A DNA stretch of 58,709 bases from a virus, in the IMG/VR virus record IMGVR_UViG_3300027759_000102, positions 1 through 58,709 of that record; one strand, given 5' to 3'. Both the position numbers and the translations under genes were made by a program. The notes under the pieces were generated by a model that worked only from the letters and a program-made list of their open reading frames with translations, was not told where the DNA came from and searched no databases. This document shows, piece after piece, positions 45,819 through 55,061 of this stretch (position 1 is the first letter of the stretch; each line of letters starts with the position of its first letter).

Positions 45819-48532
45819 TACGCTTTTCCAGTAATAAGTTTACCGTTCTTATCAAACTTCATTGTTGTTGCTGCACCGGAACCGAGCTGTTGGGCTACCC
45901 ACTCTGGAGACATCCCTAACAACTGTCTATCGGCGGGTGAAGTATTTTGTATTAGTTGTCGGTAACTTTGATTAGTAGCATCAGCATCACTAAGGTCAGG
46001 AAGTCGACGTTTTAAATCGGCGGCTAACATTTTTTGAGCAGTATCAAAACGCCTTTGTGCCGCGGTTTCCCGATGTGCCCTAGCAGTTTCAGCGTTAGTA
46101 GCTTGCTTAAGTTTACGATCTTCTTCTCGGCCAATACCCGCAGTAAAGGATTCAACGCCTTTCTCTAAGCCTTCACCTGCCGCACCGAGAAGCGTACGAG
46201 CTTTGCTCTTCATCATACCTGCACCCGTACCCATAAGGGCTAGACCCAAGTTACGATAGAACGCTCTTTCCTCTTCAGTTGGTGCATTAGCGGCTTTAGT
46301 CTTAGCAACTTCAACTAACTGAGCGTCACTTGGTTTTACTGCCGCAGGAGCAACTGCGTCTGTTTTAGGCGCGGGTTTATTTTTTCCTAAATCCGCAATT
46401 CGCGCGGCTTGCATAGCTTCTGGCGTAGGTTTTGCAGGTGTAGTGTTTGCTGCTGGCGGAAGCCCCACGGCTACTCGCGCGGTGTCAATAGGACCCCTAG
46501 CTAAATCTGCAATACCCCCACCTATTTCTTGTGCTTTCTTTGCAATGTCTTTTCCACGGTCACGCAATGATGATGACCCCAACGCCCTAGCCATTTCTGA
46601 CCTTACACGGTTTTCTAATCCGGCGTAATGTTGTTTAGCATTAGGGAAATTTTTAGGTATGTTTTCTATGTCGTACGCACCCATGTTAGCAATGAAAGTT
46701 TTTTCGTTAACTTTTCCATCAGAACCAGTTGCGTCTTTTATTGCTTTTTGAATAGCTTTAGTGCCGGTTTCACCAAATGCGTTACCAGCGCCAAGTTGGT
46801 GCGAACGACTTGCAAAATATCTAATTATATTAGGGTTGTTAGCAATTTCTGCAGGGATACCCAATTCAGGTTTTAAAAGAGTGCGATGCGTAGTGGCTAC
46901 AGTTTTTGCAACTATCGCTTGTTGCATACTTAAAAATTTCTGTGGGTCTTTTTTGTTTGCCGCTGCTACTTGTTTAATAAACTCAGCGTATTGTTTTGGG
47001 TCGTTAGGATCAGCAGTTATCTTATCCCCTTCATTTGCTTGGGCGTTATAATTTTTAATAAAAGTAGTTCCCGCACCATTAGCGGTATTAAGTTGCCACG
47101 GTCCAATATTAACCCCCTTGTTAGAGTCAAGGTTTACGTTTCCTGAATACGCCTGTCGGGTTTCTGGCGTATTAGTTTGGGTTTCAAACCTAGTTAGACT
47201 ATTAGCAACATCATTAGCAAATTCATCATGCGTTTGTGGAGGTTTTGTTGCAACTGCCGCGGCATTAGTTATAGCTGCAGGACGTTTTCCAAGCTTTGTA
47301 TTTGCGGTTACCGCGCCTAATCCGTCTACTGTGCCCGCTGTAACCGGAGGTGCATCGCTTGATACAGGAGCATCTGCAACTTGAACAGGCCTTGGTGCAT
47401 AAGGGTTTAGTCCCCGAGATTGTGTTGGTTCAATAGGTGCGTTTGCAACCATAGTAGGTTTTTGTTTTTCTACAAACAAAGACTTAGCGTCAAGCGGTTT
47501 TCCATCCGCGCTTTTATAGGCAACATGTACGTGAGGCGCAGTAGTCCTACCTGTTTTCCCCATACCACCAAGTGGTACACCAGCTTCTATAGCGTCCCCC
47601 TTCTTTACATTTATATGGTTAAGGTGCGAATAACTAGTAACTGTTCCATCAGCGTTTAATACTTCAACATGGTTGCCAGCGGTTCCTTTTTCACCGGCGT
47701 AGGTAACTGTTCCCGCGGTCAAACTACTAACGGGTGTACCTATTTTGTTGCCTGCTGCCCCTACATCTAAAGCAAAATGATCTTCCTCTTTGCCGGTTAT
47801 AGGGCTTTTGCGTTTTCCATAGCCGCTTGTAAGCTGACCACCCGGGATTAGCAAACCGTAATTGTATTTAACTTCAGGAGCTTCGCCCGCATCAGTCCTA
47901 GTTGCAGAAGGTGCTTTAGCAAACATATCCCCTGCAGGTTTAGCGGGTTCAAACGGCGCGTTGGCTCGGTCTAACACTGCTTTGTCTTCTTCACTAAGCG
48001 GAACTTCTGCGGGGTTAGCAGATGGCATTAAAGAAGCAAGACCTTGTGCATTTACTGGGGCTTGCGTTTCTACTGGGGCTTGCGTTTCTACTGAGGGAAC
48101 TAAACTTTCTTCTTCGCCATTAAACGCGAGTAACCCACCACTTGCCGCTTGGATAGGGTTTTCTTCAGGCATGTTGCCAATACCACCTTTGTCGTAGACT
48201 TCTGGAGAATACATATCTGACCGGATAGGTAATGCACTAATACCTTCTTGACTCTGCATTTTGTCTAATACAGTAGGCTCGTTAGGGTTGTAGTTTTTAA
48301 TAGCACTATCATTTTGTGAAGACTTTTGCTCATCTTTTAAGATGCCATCCGCAATAAACGCAGCTAATCGAGCTTGCTTAAGCCCTTCTGGAGGATTTGT
48401 TTTATAGCGGTTGAGAATCTCACCCGGCTTACCGCCACTTTTTACGTGTTTCATCTCCATAGCCGCAATCTGCTCGGCTAACTTACCTAGGTATGTGTTA
48501 TCTGCAATCCCACTGCTTTGATTAAGTGCCAT
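45818..48532 (-). CDS. Virion peptidoglycan hydrolase (M23 plus lysozyme-like domain)
   Basis: This 904-residue protein has an unstructured start with the motif SGGLLAFNGEEES. The M23 endopeptidase domain (about 225-350) has HFALDVG (H and D ligands, near 250) and APHVHVAY (HxH, near 334). A second globular part (about 440-650) reads LTRFETQTNTPETRQ, NIGPWQLNTANG and FASRSHQLGAGNAFGE; it resembles lysozyme-like or chitosanase-like hydrolases. The C-terminal 200 residues are helical. It likely opens the cell wall during DNA entry. It directly precedes the giant gene (one base shared). Confidence 0.82.
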   Translation of the reverse strand: MALNQSSGIADNTYLGKLAEQIAAMEMKHVKSGGKPGEILNRYKTNPPEGLKQARLAAFIADGILKDEQKSSQNDSAIKNYNPNEPTVLDKMQSQEGISALPIRSDMYSPEVYDKGGIGNMPEENPIQAASGGLLAFNGEEESLVPSVETQAPVETQAPVNAQGLASLMPSANPAEVPLSEEDKAVLDRANAPFEPAKPAGDMFAKAPSATRTDAGEAPEVKYNYGLLIPGGQLTSGYGKRKSPITGKEEDHFALDVGAAGNKIGTPVSSLTAGTVTYAGEKGTAGNHVEVLNADGTVTSYSHLNHINVKKGDAIEAGVPLGGMGKTGRTTAPHVHVAYKSADGKPLDAKSLFVEKQKPTMVANAPIEPTQSRGLNPYAPRPVQVADAPVSSDAPPVTAGTVDGLGAVTANTKLGKRPAAITNAAAVATKPPQTHDEFANDVANSLTRFETQTNTPETRQAYSGNVNLDSNKGVNIGPWQLNTANGAGTTFIKNYNAQANEGDKITADPNDPKQYAEFIKQVAAANKKDPQKFLSMQQAIVAKTVATTHRTLLKPELGIPAEIANNPNIIRYFASRSHQLGAGNAFGETGTKAIQKAIKDATGSDGKVNEKTFIANMGAYDIENIPKNFPNAKQHYAGLENRVRSEMARALGSSSLRDRGKDIAKKAQEIGGGIADLARGPIDTARVAVGLPPAANTTPAKPTPEAMQAARIADLGKNKPAPKTDAVAPAAVKPSDAQLVEVAKTKAANAPTEEERAFYRNLGLALMGTGAGMMKSKARTLLGAAGEGLEKGVESFTAGIGREEDRKLKQATNAETARAHRETAAQRRFDTAQKMLAADLKRRLPDLSDADATNQSYRQLIQNTSPADRQLLGMSPEWVAQQLGSGAATTMKFDKNGKLITGKA

Positions 48533-48543
48533 GTTCTATTCCT

Positions 48544-50745
48544 CTATTTAGCCATCTGAGCGCCGTAGCCATAGGACAGCCCACCTAACCCTGCTGTAGC
48601 CAGACCTGCAAGTTGATTTGATAACGGGGGTTGTGCTTGATACATTGTCTGGGTTGACCCCGTAGATGGTGTGCCGCGTAGTATGTCAGACATAAAACCA
48701 AGCTGTTGGTATGGGTAACGCTGTTGATTTAAGAAGTCATTATAACGCTGAGTTAGCTGTTGCTGCTGTAACGCTTGCTGTTGTGCACCGGCTTGTTGCT
48801 GTGCAGCATTAATACCCATGTTTTGAGCGTAATCCATCTGCCCAAGGTTACCTAGCTGATTGCCCGCCGCTAGCTGTTGTTGCAGCCCTTGAAGCCCTAG
48901 GTTAGACCCAAACTGCCGAGACTGTTCACCCGCTTGTTGTCCTGCCAACCCATACTGCGCGGCAAGTTGTGCGTTCTGCATGTTTTGTGCATTGCCTGCC
49001 AAGTTCTGTTGTAAACCTTGCCCTTGAGCTTGAAGAGCCGCTTGTTGATTGGCTTGCTGTGCTTGGAGGCTTTGACCAGCGCCTAATTGTTGAACACCAA
49101 GCATTGCCTGTAAGTTTTGTTGACCCGTAGTTAACCCTGCCTGTTGGTTGGCTAATTGAGCTTGTTGGCGCATTTGCGCGTTTTGAAGATTGGCGGCTTG
49201 GTTAAACTGACCCTGCTGTAAACCATACTGCCCTTGTTGTGCTTGATTGGCCATTAAAGACTGTTGGTTAGCTTGTTGATTGGCTAGGTTTGCAGCTTGG
49301 TTAAACTGGCCCTGCTGCAACCCATACTGACCCTGAAGGGCTTGGTTAGCCATCCCAGCTTGCTGACCAAACTGAGCATTCTGTAGCCCAGTGTTGTATT
49401 GCATCTGTTGATTGGCAAGACCTGCTTGTAGCCCAGTTTGTTGGTTAGCCAGTAATGCTTGTAACCCTGTTTGTTGGTTAGCTTGTTGCGCTTGCATACC
49501 TGTTTGAGCTGCAAGACCCTGCGTTTGAAGACCCGCACTTAAGTTTTGAAGATTAGCTTGTTGTTGATTAGCTTGATTAGCCAAAGCTGATTGTTGCCCC
49601 AATTGCGCACCAAGACCTTGAGTCTGTAGGTTTGCACCAAGGTTTTGTTGCCCCACTGTTAATCCAGCCTGTTGATTGGCTTGTTGAGCTTGCAGTTGTC
49701 TTGCTTGATCTTGCTGAAACGCCTGTTGTGCTTGACCATATGCTGCGTTAAGACCTTGGGCTTGAATGTCACCTTTTTGAGTAGCTAAGTTACGCGCAGC
49801 TTCCGCATCCATAATAGCTTGACGTGAACCGCCAAAAGCACCCGCGCCTACAGCTTGGGCGTTACGACCTGTCTTAGCAACATCAGCGGCTCTCTGTGCT
49901 TCGCGTTGTTGAACATCCACCACGTTTTGGGTGTATGGGTTCATGTATTGTGACGCGGTATTAGGATCGGTAAAGTCTTTAGATGCTACGTTACTTGCTG
50001 GCCCCATCTGGTAGTTCTGGAGATTTGGGCCACCTACGTCACCTGCTGCTTGCATAGATAGGTTCTGCAAGTTTGGCGCGTTTACACGTTCTGCTTGTGC
50101 TTGCATAGCTGATACATTTTGCGGCCCTTGGAAGTTCATTCCAGAAAAGCTAGGTGCGGCGTTTAGTTGTGCCGCTTGAGTTCCTGCATATCCTGCTTCT
50201 GGAGCTGCATTCAGTTGCGCACTTCTTGCTCTCGCGCCATACACATCACCGGGCTGTTGCATTTGAAAGTTTTGCAAATTAGGGTTTTGGACATTTCCGT
50301 AGCTTTGAATACCCATAGGGTTAAACTGCGCACCCTGAAACTGATTGCCAAAGTTCTGTGGTTGATACTGCCCGTATTGCTGTGCTTGGTTAGCGACGTT
50401 AGCTGAGATGTCCATACCCGCGCCAGTGGCAGGAGAAGCAGTCATTTGTTGGACATTGCCAAACGCTTGTTGTTGCATTGGGTTAAAGCCCGCAATCTGC
50501 TGCCCACCGTAAGTTTGAAATGGGTTTTGGCTAATATCGGTTAGCGCGGAAGCTTGCCCCATAGCTTTTTGCGCGTAGGGTTTTGCCCAATCCGGGATAG
50601 TTGAAGTTGTAGTTGTAGTTTTGTCTGGGGTTGCCGGCGCTGAATCGCCGCCGCCACAAATGTAGCCGCCGCCAAGTTTTTGTCGGGTAGCAGATTCACC
50701 AAACGGTTCGCCCAGTGCTTCTAATTGTCTACGTGAGATACTCAT
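48544..50745 (-). CDS. Gln/Ala-rich internal virion protein
   Basis: This 733-residue protein has a unique N terminus (SISRRQLEALGEPFGESAT, then PDWAKPYAQKAMGQASAL) and a C terminus with QQRYPYQQLGFMSDILRGTP. The middle (about 300-640) is low-complexity QQANQQAGLTxGQQNLxA repeats, including GQYGLQQGQFNQAANL twice. Such Gln/Ala repeats are probably helical and could span the periplasm or act as a ruler. It overlaps the GNAT gene by four bases. I infer an ejection or tail-tip role; Gln-rich chains are not catalytic. Confidence 0.7.
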   Translation of the reverse strand: MSISRRQLEALGEPFGESATRQKLGGGYICGGGDSAPATPDKTTTTTSTIPDWAKPYAQKAMGQASALTDISQNPFQTYGGQQIAGFNPMQQQAFGNVQQMTASPATGAGMDISANVANQAQQYGQYQPQNFGNQFQGAQFNPMGIQSYGNVQNPNLQNFQMQQPGDVYGARARSAQLNAAPEAGYAGTQAAQLNAAPSFSGMNFQGPQNVSAMQAQAERVNAPNLQNLSMQAAGDVGGPNLQNYQMGPASNVASKDFTDPNTASQYMNPYTQNVVDVQQREAQRAADVAKTGRNAQAVGAGAFGGSRQAIMDAEAARNLATQKGDIQAQGLNAAYGQAQQAFQQDQARQLQAQQANQQAGLTVGQQNLGANLQTQGLGAQLGQQSALANQANQQQANLQNLSAGLQTQGLAAQTGMQAQQANQQTGLQALLANQQTGLQAGLANQQMQYNTGLQNAQFGQQAGMANQALQGQYGLQQGQFNQAANLANQQANQQSLMANQAQQGQYGLQQGQFNQAANLQNAQMRQQAQLANQQAGLTTGQQNLQAMLGVQQLGAGQSLQAQQANQQAALQAQGQGLQQNLAGNAQNMQNAQLAAQYGLAGQQAGEQSRQFGSNLGLQGLQQQLAAGNQLGNLGQMDYAQNMGINAAQQQAGAQQQALQQQQLTQRYNDFLNQQRYPYQQLGFMSDILRGTPSTGSTQTMYQAQPPLSNQLAGLATAGLGGLSYGYGAQMAK

Positions 50746-51146
50746 AATTTAACCTCTATAGTTCGGTATTTTTCTACAAACCCGTATTTCTTTAACATAC
50801 GTGCGACTGATTCTCTAGCCGCGCTTTCTAATTTAGTAGCCCCATTAGCCCTAGCAAACTGCTGCAACTGCTCAAAGGTTTCCTGATTTGTAATCAACCT
50901 TCCACCAATTGTTGTAACAAGCGCAACTCTATCTAATGGGCGGTTAAAAAAACTAACCGTTGCGGCCCCACAAATTTCATTATCTTCAACGGCAACCAGC
51001 AATTTCCAATCACCATTGGTTACTTTTGCCCTTACTTGGTCTAACGTAAAATCTCCTTTGGAATGAAGTATAGTAGCTTCAATAAAATCAGAGACTTTAT
51101 CCCACGTGTAATTAACCCATTCTAAAGGTACGTATTCTATTTTCAT
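50742..51146 (-). CDS. GNAT-type acetyltransferase
   Basis: This 134-residue protein has WKLLVAVEDNEICGAATVSFF (strands before the CoA loop), ALVTTIGGRLITNQETFEQL and QFARANGATKLESAARESVA, then ARMLKKYGFVEKYRTIEVKL. This is the GNAT end pattern (a shifted LKKYGFVE). The pyrophosphate loop is weaker than in standard GNATs. It is embedded with four-base overlaps between two virion genes, suggesting it modifies a virion or host protein. The substrate is unknown. Confidence 0.72.
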   Translation of the reverse strand: MKIEYVPLEWVNYTWDKVSDFIEATILHSKGDFTLDQVRAKVTNGDWKLLVAVEDNEICGAATVSFFNRPLDRVALVTTIGGRLITNQETFEQLQQFARANGATKLESAARESVARMLKKYGFVEKYRTIEVKL

Positions 51147-54100
51147 GCGGGCATAAATTTACTTGGGTTAATTTGCTTACCTTGTTTCTTATTACCTACC
51201 CGTGCCATACGTACTTTATCCATCATCTGGTATAGACGTTTAGCACCTGCTTTGGTAGAACCGTTACCTAAGTGCGACACCACATCTGCCGGTATTACAA
51301 ACTCACCATCGGCAAGCGCAGCGCGTTGTGGTCTTGGCCCATTAATTACAGCAGGGATAGAGTCAGACATCCCATCGCCATCACCATTAAGCAGTTTACC
51401 ACCGGCAGCGTAAGTTTGTAGTGTGGCAATCCCACCCATAGCGTATTTCTTGGCTTTGATAGGGCCGCCAGCTCTGTCAGAAGGATGCTCATCCGGAACG
51501 CGCCGCTCCCTTCCATCTTCATCATGATAAACCTGCCAACCATCTTCATTGGTAAAAATTGGAGAACCGCCATATGTTGGCACTTCTGGCGTAGGTGGTG
51601 GAGGCGGTGGGGGTGGAGTTTGAGGTTGGGGAATTGGCGGTTGCACCATTCCAGCCAAGCCGCCGCCCGTATCACCATCCCCATGATTCATGCCAAGCCA
51701 CCCACCGTCAATTGGCTGACCTATCATTGCAACCGCAGTTGGGTCTCTATATTCGTGCGTCATAAAATTGCTAGTATCTATAGTTGGCGCAGGAGGTGGC
51801 GGCATATCCGGCGGCATATCATTGCCAATTTTTGGTTGATTGCTAGGCTCATCTCCGTAAACATAATCTCTGAACACCGGTTGAGTTGGTGGTGGTGGCG
51901 GCGGCATATCATAATCTCTGAACACCGGTTCAGTTGGTGGTGGTGGCGGCGGCATATCATAATCTCTGAACACCGGTTCAGTTGGTGGTGGCGTGTAATC
52001 TATAGGCGTGTATTGATAGTCCCTATCGTCACCAGACTGTCCTACTAGTTCACGATTAAACTTCTGACCAGCTTCGTCTTGAAAATAACTATCGTCTTCA
52101 TTTACGTGAATTTGTTGTATTTCACCTTTTGGCGCAGGCGGAGGTGGGGGTGGGGGTGGAGTTTGAGGCTGGGGAATTGGCGGCTGCACCATCCCACGCA
52201 GATCACCGCCCATAGGTGTTGAATCAGGAGGTATCAGCGAAGCTATGCCGCCCGCATCTGAGTCAGTTGAACGTGGCATTACATCAGCAGTTGGCGGTGG
52301 CGGTGGTGCAGGAGGCGGTGGTGGCGCAGGTTCATAATAGGTATTACCCCACTGATCCGTAACCATGCCTCCATCTGAAGGCTGTGATGTTGATTGTGTT
52401 GGCGGCGTATATGTTGGCGGCGTGTATGTTGGCGGCGTGTATGTTGGTTGCTGTGCCGGTTGATTAGCCATTCTTTCATCTATAAGTTTTTGATACGCTT
52501 GCTCTGGTGGCGTGTAATCTATAGGCGTGTACTCATAGTCCCTATCGTCACCAGACTGTCCTGTTAGTTTGCGATTAAACTTTTGACCTTCCTCGTCTTG
52601 AAAATAAGAAATATCTTCACCGTCTCTTATCGCGCTTATTTCACCTTTTGGTGGAGGTGGTGGCGGTGTATAGGTAGACTTAAACTCATTAAATCCGGGG
52701 AAATAGCTGGGATTTGCTGGTTGAGTTGGTGGTGGTGGTGGTGGTGGTGGCGCTGGTTGTGGCGCTGGTTGTGGCGCTGGTTGCCCAATAGAAGGAAGCC
52801 CCGGACTAGGCTGTGCTACAGGCTGGGTTGCGGGCTGCGCTACAGGGGCTACCGGCGCAATAGGCCTTGATGGATTAAACGCGAATGCCGGAACATCAGG
52901 AAAAGGGGTTCCGTTGCTGCTTGTTCCATCCCCCGGAAGAACTCCTTGGCTTGTAAAGCTTGGTGCAGAGTATTGTTGCGCAGGGGCGCCTTGTAATGAC
53001 TTATTTAAGTTAGTCATATACCGAGCATTTTCTGTAGGGTCTGGTCGGTTTTGTTGAATGGCAAACGGGCTTTGGTAAGCAGGTTGTGTTGAGCCTTGAC
53101 CTTGAGCCGCAAATGGGTTTTGGCGAGGTTGTTGATCTTCAGGCTTTACATTGCCACCTTCTTCGTAACCAATAGACCCACCTGATGCGGCTTTGTAGTA
53201 ATCCTCTGGGTCTGATTCGTAGATACCTGATCCTGAACCTCGACTAGCTAAATCTTTACTAGCCGCCGCACCACGTAAAATTGGGTTTTTTGATTTTTTG
53301 GCAAGCGCAGCAATTTGTTTATCCGATAATTTATCAAGGGCTTTATCTAATGATGGCGCAGTTGCGTATCCTTCAAAATCAGGAGTTTCTCTATCAAACA
53401 CGGGGATAACAGGTTTATCGCTATCATCTTCCCCACTATACATACCCTTTAAAGTGCGCGCGGCAGTAGCAGATTCTGGAACATAACTTCCCGACTTACC
53501 ACTAAACGCAAGTAATCCACCACCAGCGATGTTAGCAATTTTGCTAATGACCCCCGGGGTATACCCTTGGTTAATGTAGTATGGTTCACCGGCTTCTCCA
53601 AAACGTGGATTACGTTCACCGGGTGAATAAGTGGTGTTGTAGTAATCAGGTGGCGGCTCTTTGGGAATAGGTTTTGGTTTGTTTGTTTCCGCAAGAATAG
53701 GTAAGGTTGCCGCCGTACCGGACTTTAATAGCCCCATACCACCACCAACCCCTGTAGACGCCGAACCCGCAGTAGTTGTTGTTATGCCATTAGTAGTGGT
53801 TGAGGTAGCCGGTACTGCTGCCTGCCCATAAAACGCGCTACGCCCACTTTCAGTACCTAAAGATTTAAGCCCTTGTCCCAGTTGTTTCAACGGCGTTTGC
53901 GCAGGTGAAGCGGTAACAGCAGATGGAGCGGGGGCAGGAGGAGAAAATACGGGTTGTTGGGTAAGCCCCGGACCAACAAGGCCGGGGGCGGGGGTTGCAT
54001 TGATAGCGCCTACAGTTGAATTTGTAGCAGTAGACAACGGCTGTCCAAGACTGGGTGCAATGTTTTGTGCTTGAGTAGCCATTTGAGCTGGAGACATTCC

Positions 54101-54685
54101 AGCTTGTAAACCTTGACTTGCTATGCCTTGCCCTGAATAATTTTGCAACCCAGAACCCAACATCTGTGAACCCGTGTTTGCAGCAGTACCAGCACCAGCA
54201 CCAGCACCAGCACCAGCAGCGGGCGTAACAAGACTTGGATTGATTGCGGTAGAAACCGTACCTGCACCTGCGGCGGGAGCCGCACCTGCACCTGCGGCGG
54301 GAATAGTACTAGCCCCAGCAGCGGCAAGACCTTCGCCAATTCCGTAGCCACCAAACGCGCCCATACCTGCCATCAAGCCTTTTTTAACGCTACCTGTAGC
54401 TACCCCAGTAGCACCGCCAACCATCAGTGCGGCTACAGGCGCGCCTACCCCAGTAGCAGTAAGCAACGCACCCGCTACCATAGGTAAAATCGCACTTAAA
54501 AACCCAGCTTCTGGTAGCCCAGTTTGCGGGTTAATGGTTAATGAGCCGCCGTGCGCCATTGCTAGTTGTTGTAGACCCGCTACTTCTTTTGGGGTCATGT
54601 GAACAAGCATGGTGTCTTTGCCGCGCCCCAAAGAGGCAATACCTTGGGCTATCGGACGTTGTTGGGCTGGGGGGTAGGCGTTCAT
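51143..54685 (-). CDS. Proline-rich virion protein
   Basis: The ATG at 54685 has TTGGAG seven bases upstream and gives 1180 residues; a TTG 12 codons earlier lacks a ribosome site. The N-terminal 110 residues hold a hydrophobic, Gly/Ala-rich segment (FLSAILPMVAGALLTATGVG). The middle is disordered with Pro runs, FRDYDMPPPPPPTEPV repeats, TYTPPTYTPP and a 45-residue GEDISYFQDEEGQKFNR module found twice. The conserved C terminus reads MSDSIPAVINGPRPQRA, ALADGEFVIPADVVSHLGNG and STKAGAKRLYQMMDK. That ending is common in phage virion proteins; role unknown. Confidence 0.72.
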   Translation of the reverse strand: MNAYPPAQQRPIAQGIASLGRGKDTMLVHMTPKEVAGLQQLAMAHGGSLTINPQTGLPEAGFLSAILPMVAGALLTATGVGAPVAALMVGGATGVATGSVKKGLMAGMGAFGGYGIGEGLAAAGASTIPAAGAGAAPAAGAGTVSTAINPSLVTPAAGAGAGAGAGTAANTGSQMLGSGLQNYSGQGIASQGLQAGMSPAQMATQAQNIAPSLGQPLSTATNSTVGAINATPAPGLVGPGLTQQPVFSPPAPAPSAVTASPAQTPLKQLGQGLKSLGTESGRSAFYGQAAVPATSTTTNGITTTTAGSASTGVGGGMGLLKSGTAATLPILAETNKPKPIPKEPPPDYYNTTYSPGERNPRFGEAGEPYYINQGYTPGVISKIANIAGGGLLAFSGKSGSYVPESATAARTLKGMYSGEDDSDKPVIPVFDRETPDFEGYATAPSLDKALDKLSDKQIAALAKKSKNPILRGAAASKDLASRGSGSGIYESDPEDYYKAASGGSIGYEEGGNVKPEDQQPRQNPFAAQGQGSTQPAYQSPFAIQQNRPDPTENARYMTNLNKSLQGAPAQQYSAPSFTSQGVLPGDGTSSNGTPFPDVPAFAFNPSRPIAPVAPVAQPATQPVAQPSPGLPSIGQPAPQPAPQPAPPPPPPPPTQPANPSYFPGFNEFKSTYTPPPPPPKGEISAIRDGEDISYFQDEEGQKFNRKLTGQSGDDRDYEYTPIDYTPPEQAYQKLIDERMANQPAQQPTYTPPTYTPPTYTPPTQSTSQPSDGGMVTDQWGNTYYEPAPPPPPAPPPPPTADVMPRSTDSDAGGIASLIPPDSTPMGGDLRGMVQPPIPQPQTPPPPPPPPAPKGEIQQIHVNEDDSYFQDEAGQKFNRELVGQSGDDRDYQYTPIDYTPPPTEPVFRDYDMPPPPPPTEPVFRDYDMPPPPPPTQPVFRDYVYGDEPSNQPKIGNDMPPDMPPPPAPTIDTSNFMTHEYRDPTAVAMIGQPIDGGWLGMNHGDGDTGGGLAGMVQPPIPQPQTPPPPPPPPTPEVPTYGGSPIFTNEDGWQVYHDEDGRERRVPDEHPSDRAGGPIKAKKYAMGGIATLQTYAAGGKLLNGDGDGMSDSIPAVINGPRPQRAALADGEFVIPADVVSHLGNGSTKAGAKRLYQMMDKVRMARVGNKKQGKQINPSKFMPA
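51863..52006 (-). repeat. 48-base tandem repeat, almost three copies
   Basis: Units start at 51863, 51911 and 51959 and encode FRDYDMPPPPPPTEPV. The first two are nearly identical; the third ends in a different Pro context. Confidence 0.85.
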
Positions 54686-54713
54686 AGTAGACTCCAAATT
54701 TTCTTCAATGTTA

Positions 54714-55058
54714 TCATACAACAGTGCCTACTCTACCAGAAGCGGATGTACTTGTTAATGCTGCGGAAATTTGAGTTGTTCCATCAGCATCTTTCCAGAA
54801 AGTTCCGTTCCACCAAATAGGTTTATTTAAAGATGTATCGTAGTAAAACTGCCCTACTTGTAAATTTGCAATAGGGCGAGATGCTGAGTTCCCAGAGCTT
54901 GGAATAACTAAACTCTGTGTAAAACTGTCTAGCTGGTTAAAGTAAATACGTAAAGCATTGTTAAACTGATCTTGATACAGTGCAGCATAAGCCGTTGGCG
55001 CAATCTGTAGATTGGGGGCCTTTGGCGAAACTAACGCGCCGGTTTTTGCCGGAGTCAC
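54714..55058 (-). CDS. Small tail-associated protein
   Basis: A GTG at 55058 sits six bases after AGGAGG, giving 114 residues. It reads YAALYQDQFNNALRIYFNQLDS, then QFYYDTSLNKPIWWNGTFWK and DADGTTQIS. The YYDT..NKPIWWNG.FW segment recurs in tail-fibre-like phage proteins, where it may contact a fibre or receptor. The gene abuts the gp10-like gene. Function inferred from neighbours. Confidence 0.7.
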   Translation of the reverse strand: MTPAKTGALVSPKAPNLQIAPTAYAALYQDQFNNALRIYFNQLDSFTQSLVIPSSGNSASRPIANLQVGQFYYDTSLNKPIWWNGTFWKDADGTTQISAALTSTSASGRVGTVV

Positions 55059-55061
55059 TAT

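Noticed and set aside
54685-54721. TTG start adding 12 residues to the Pro-rich protein
   Set aside because: No Shine-Dalgarno lies before the TTG, while TTGGAG fits the ATG at 54685.
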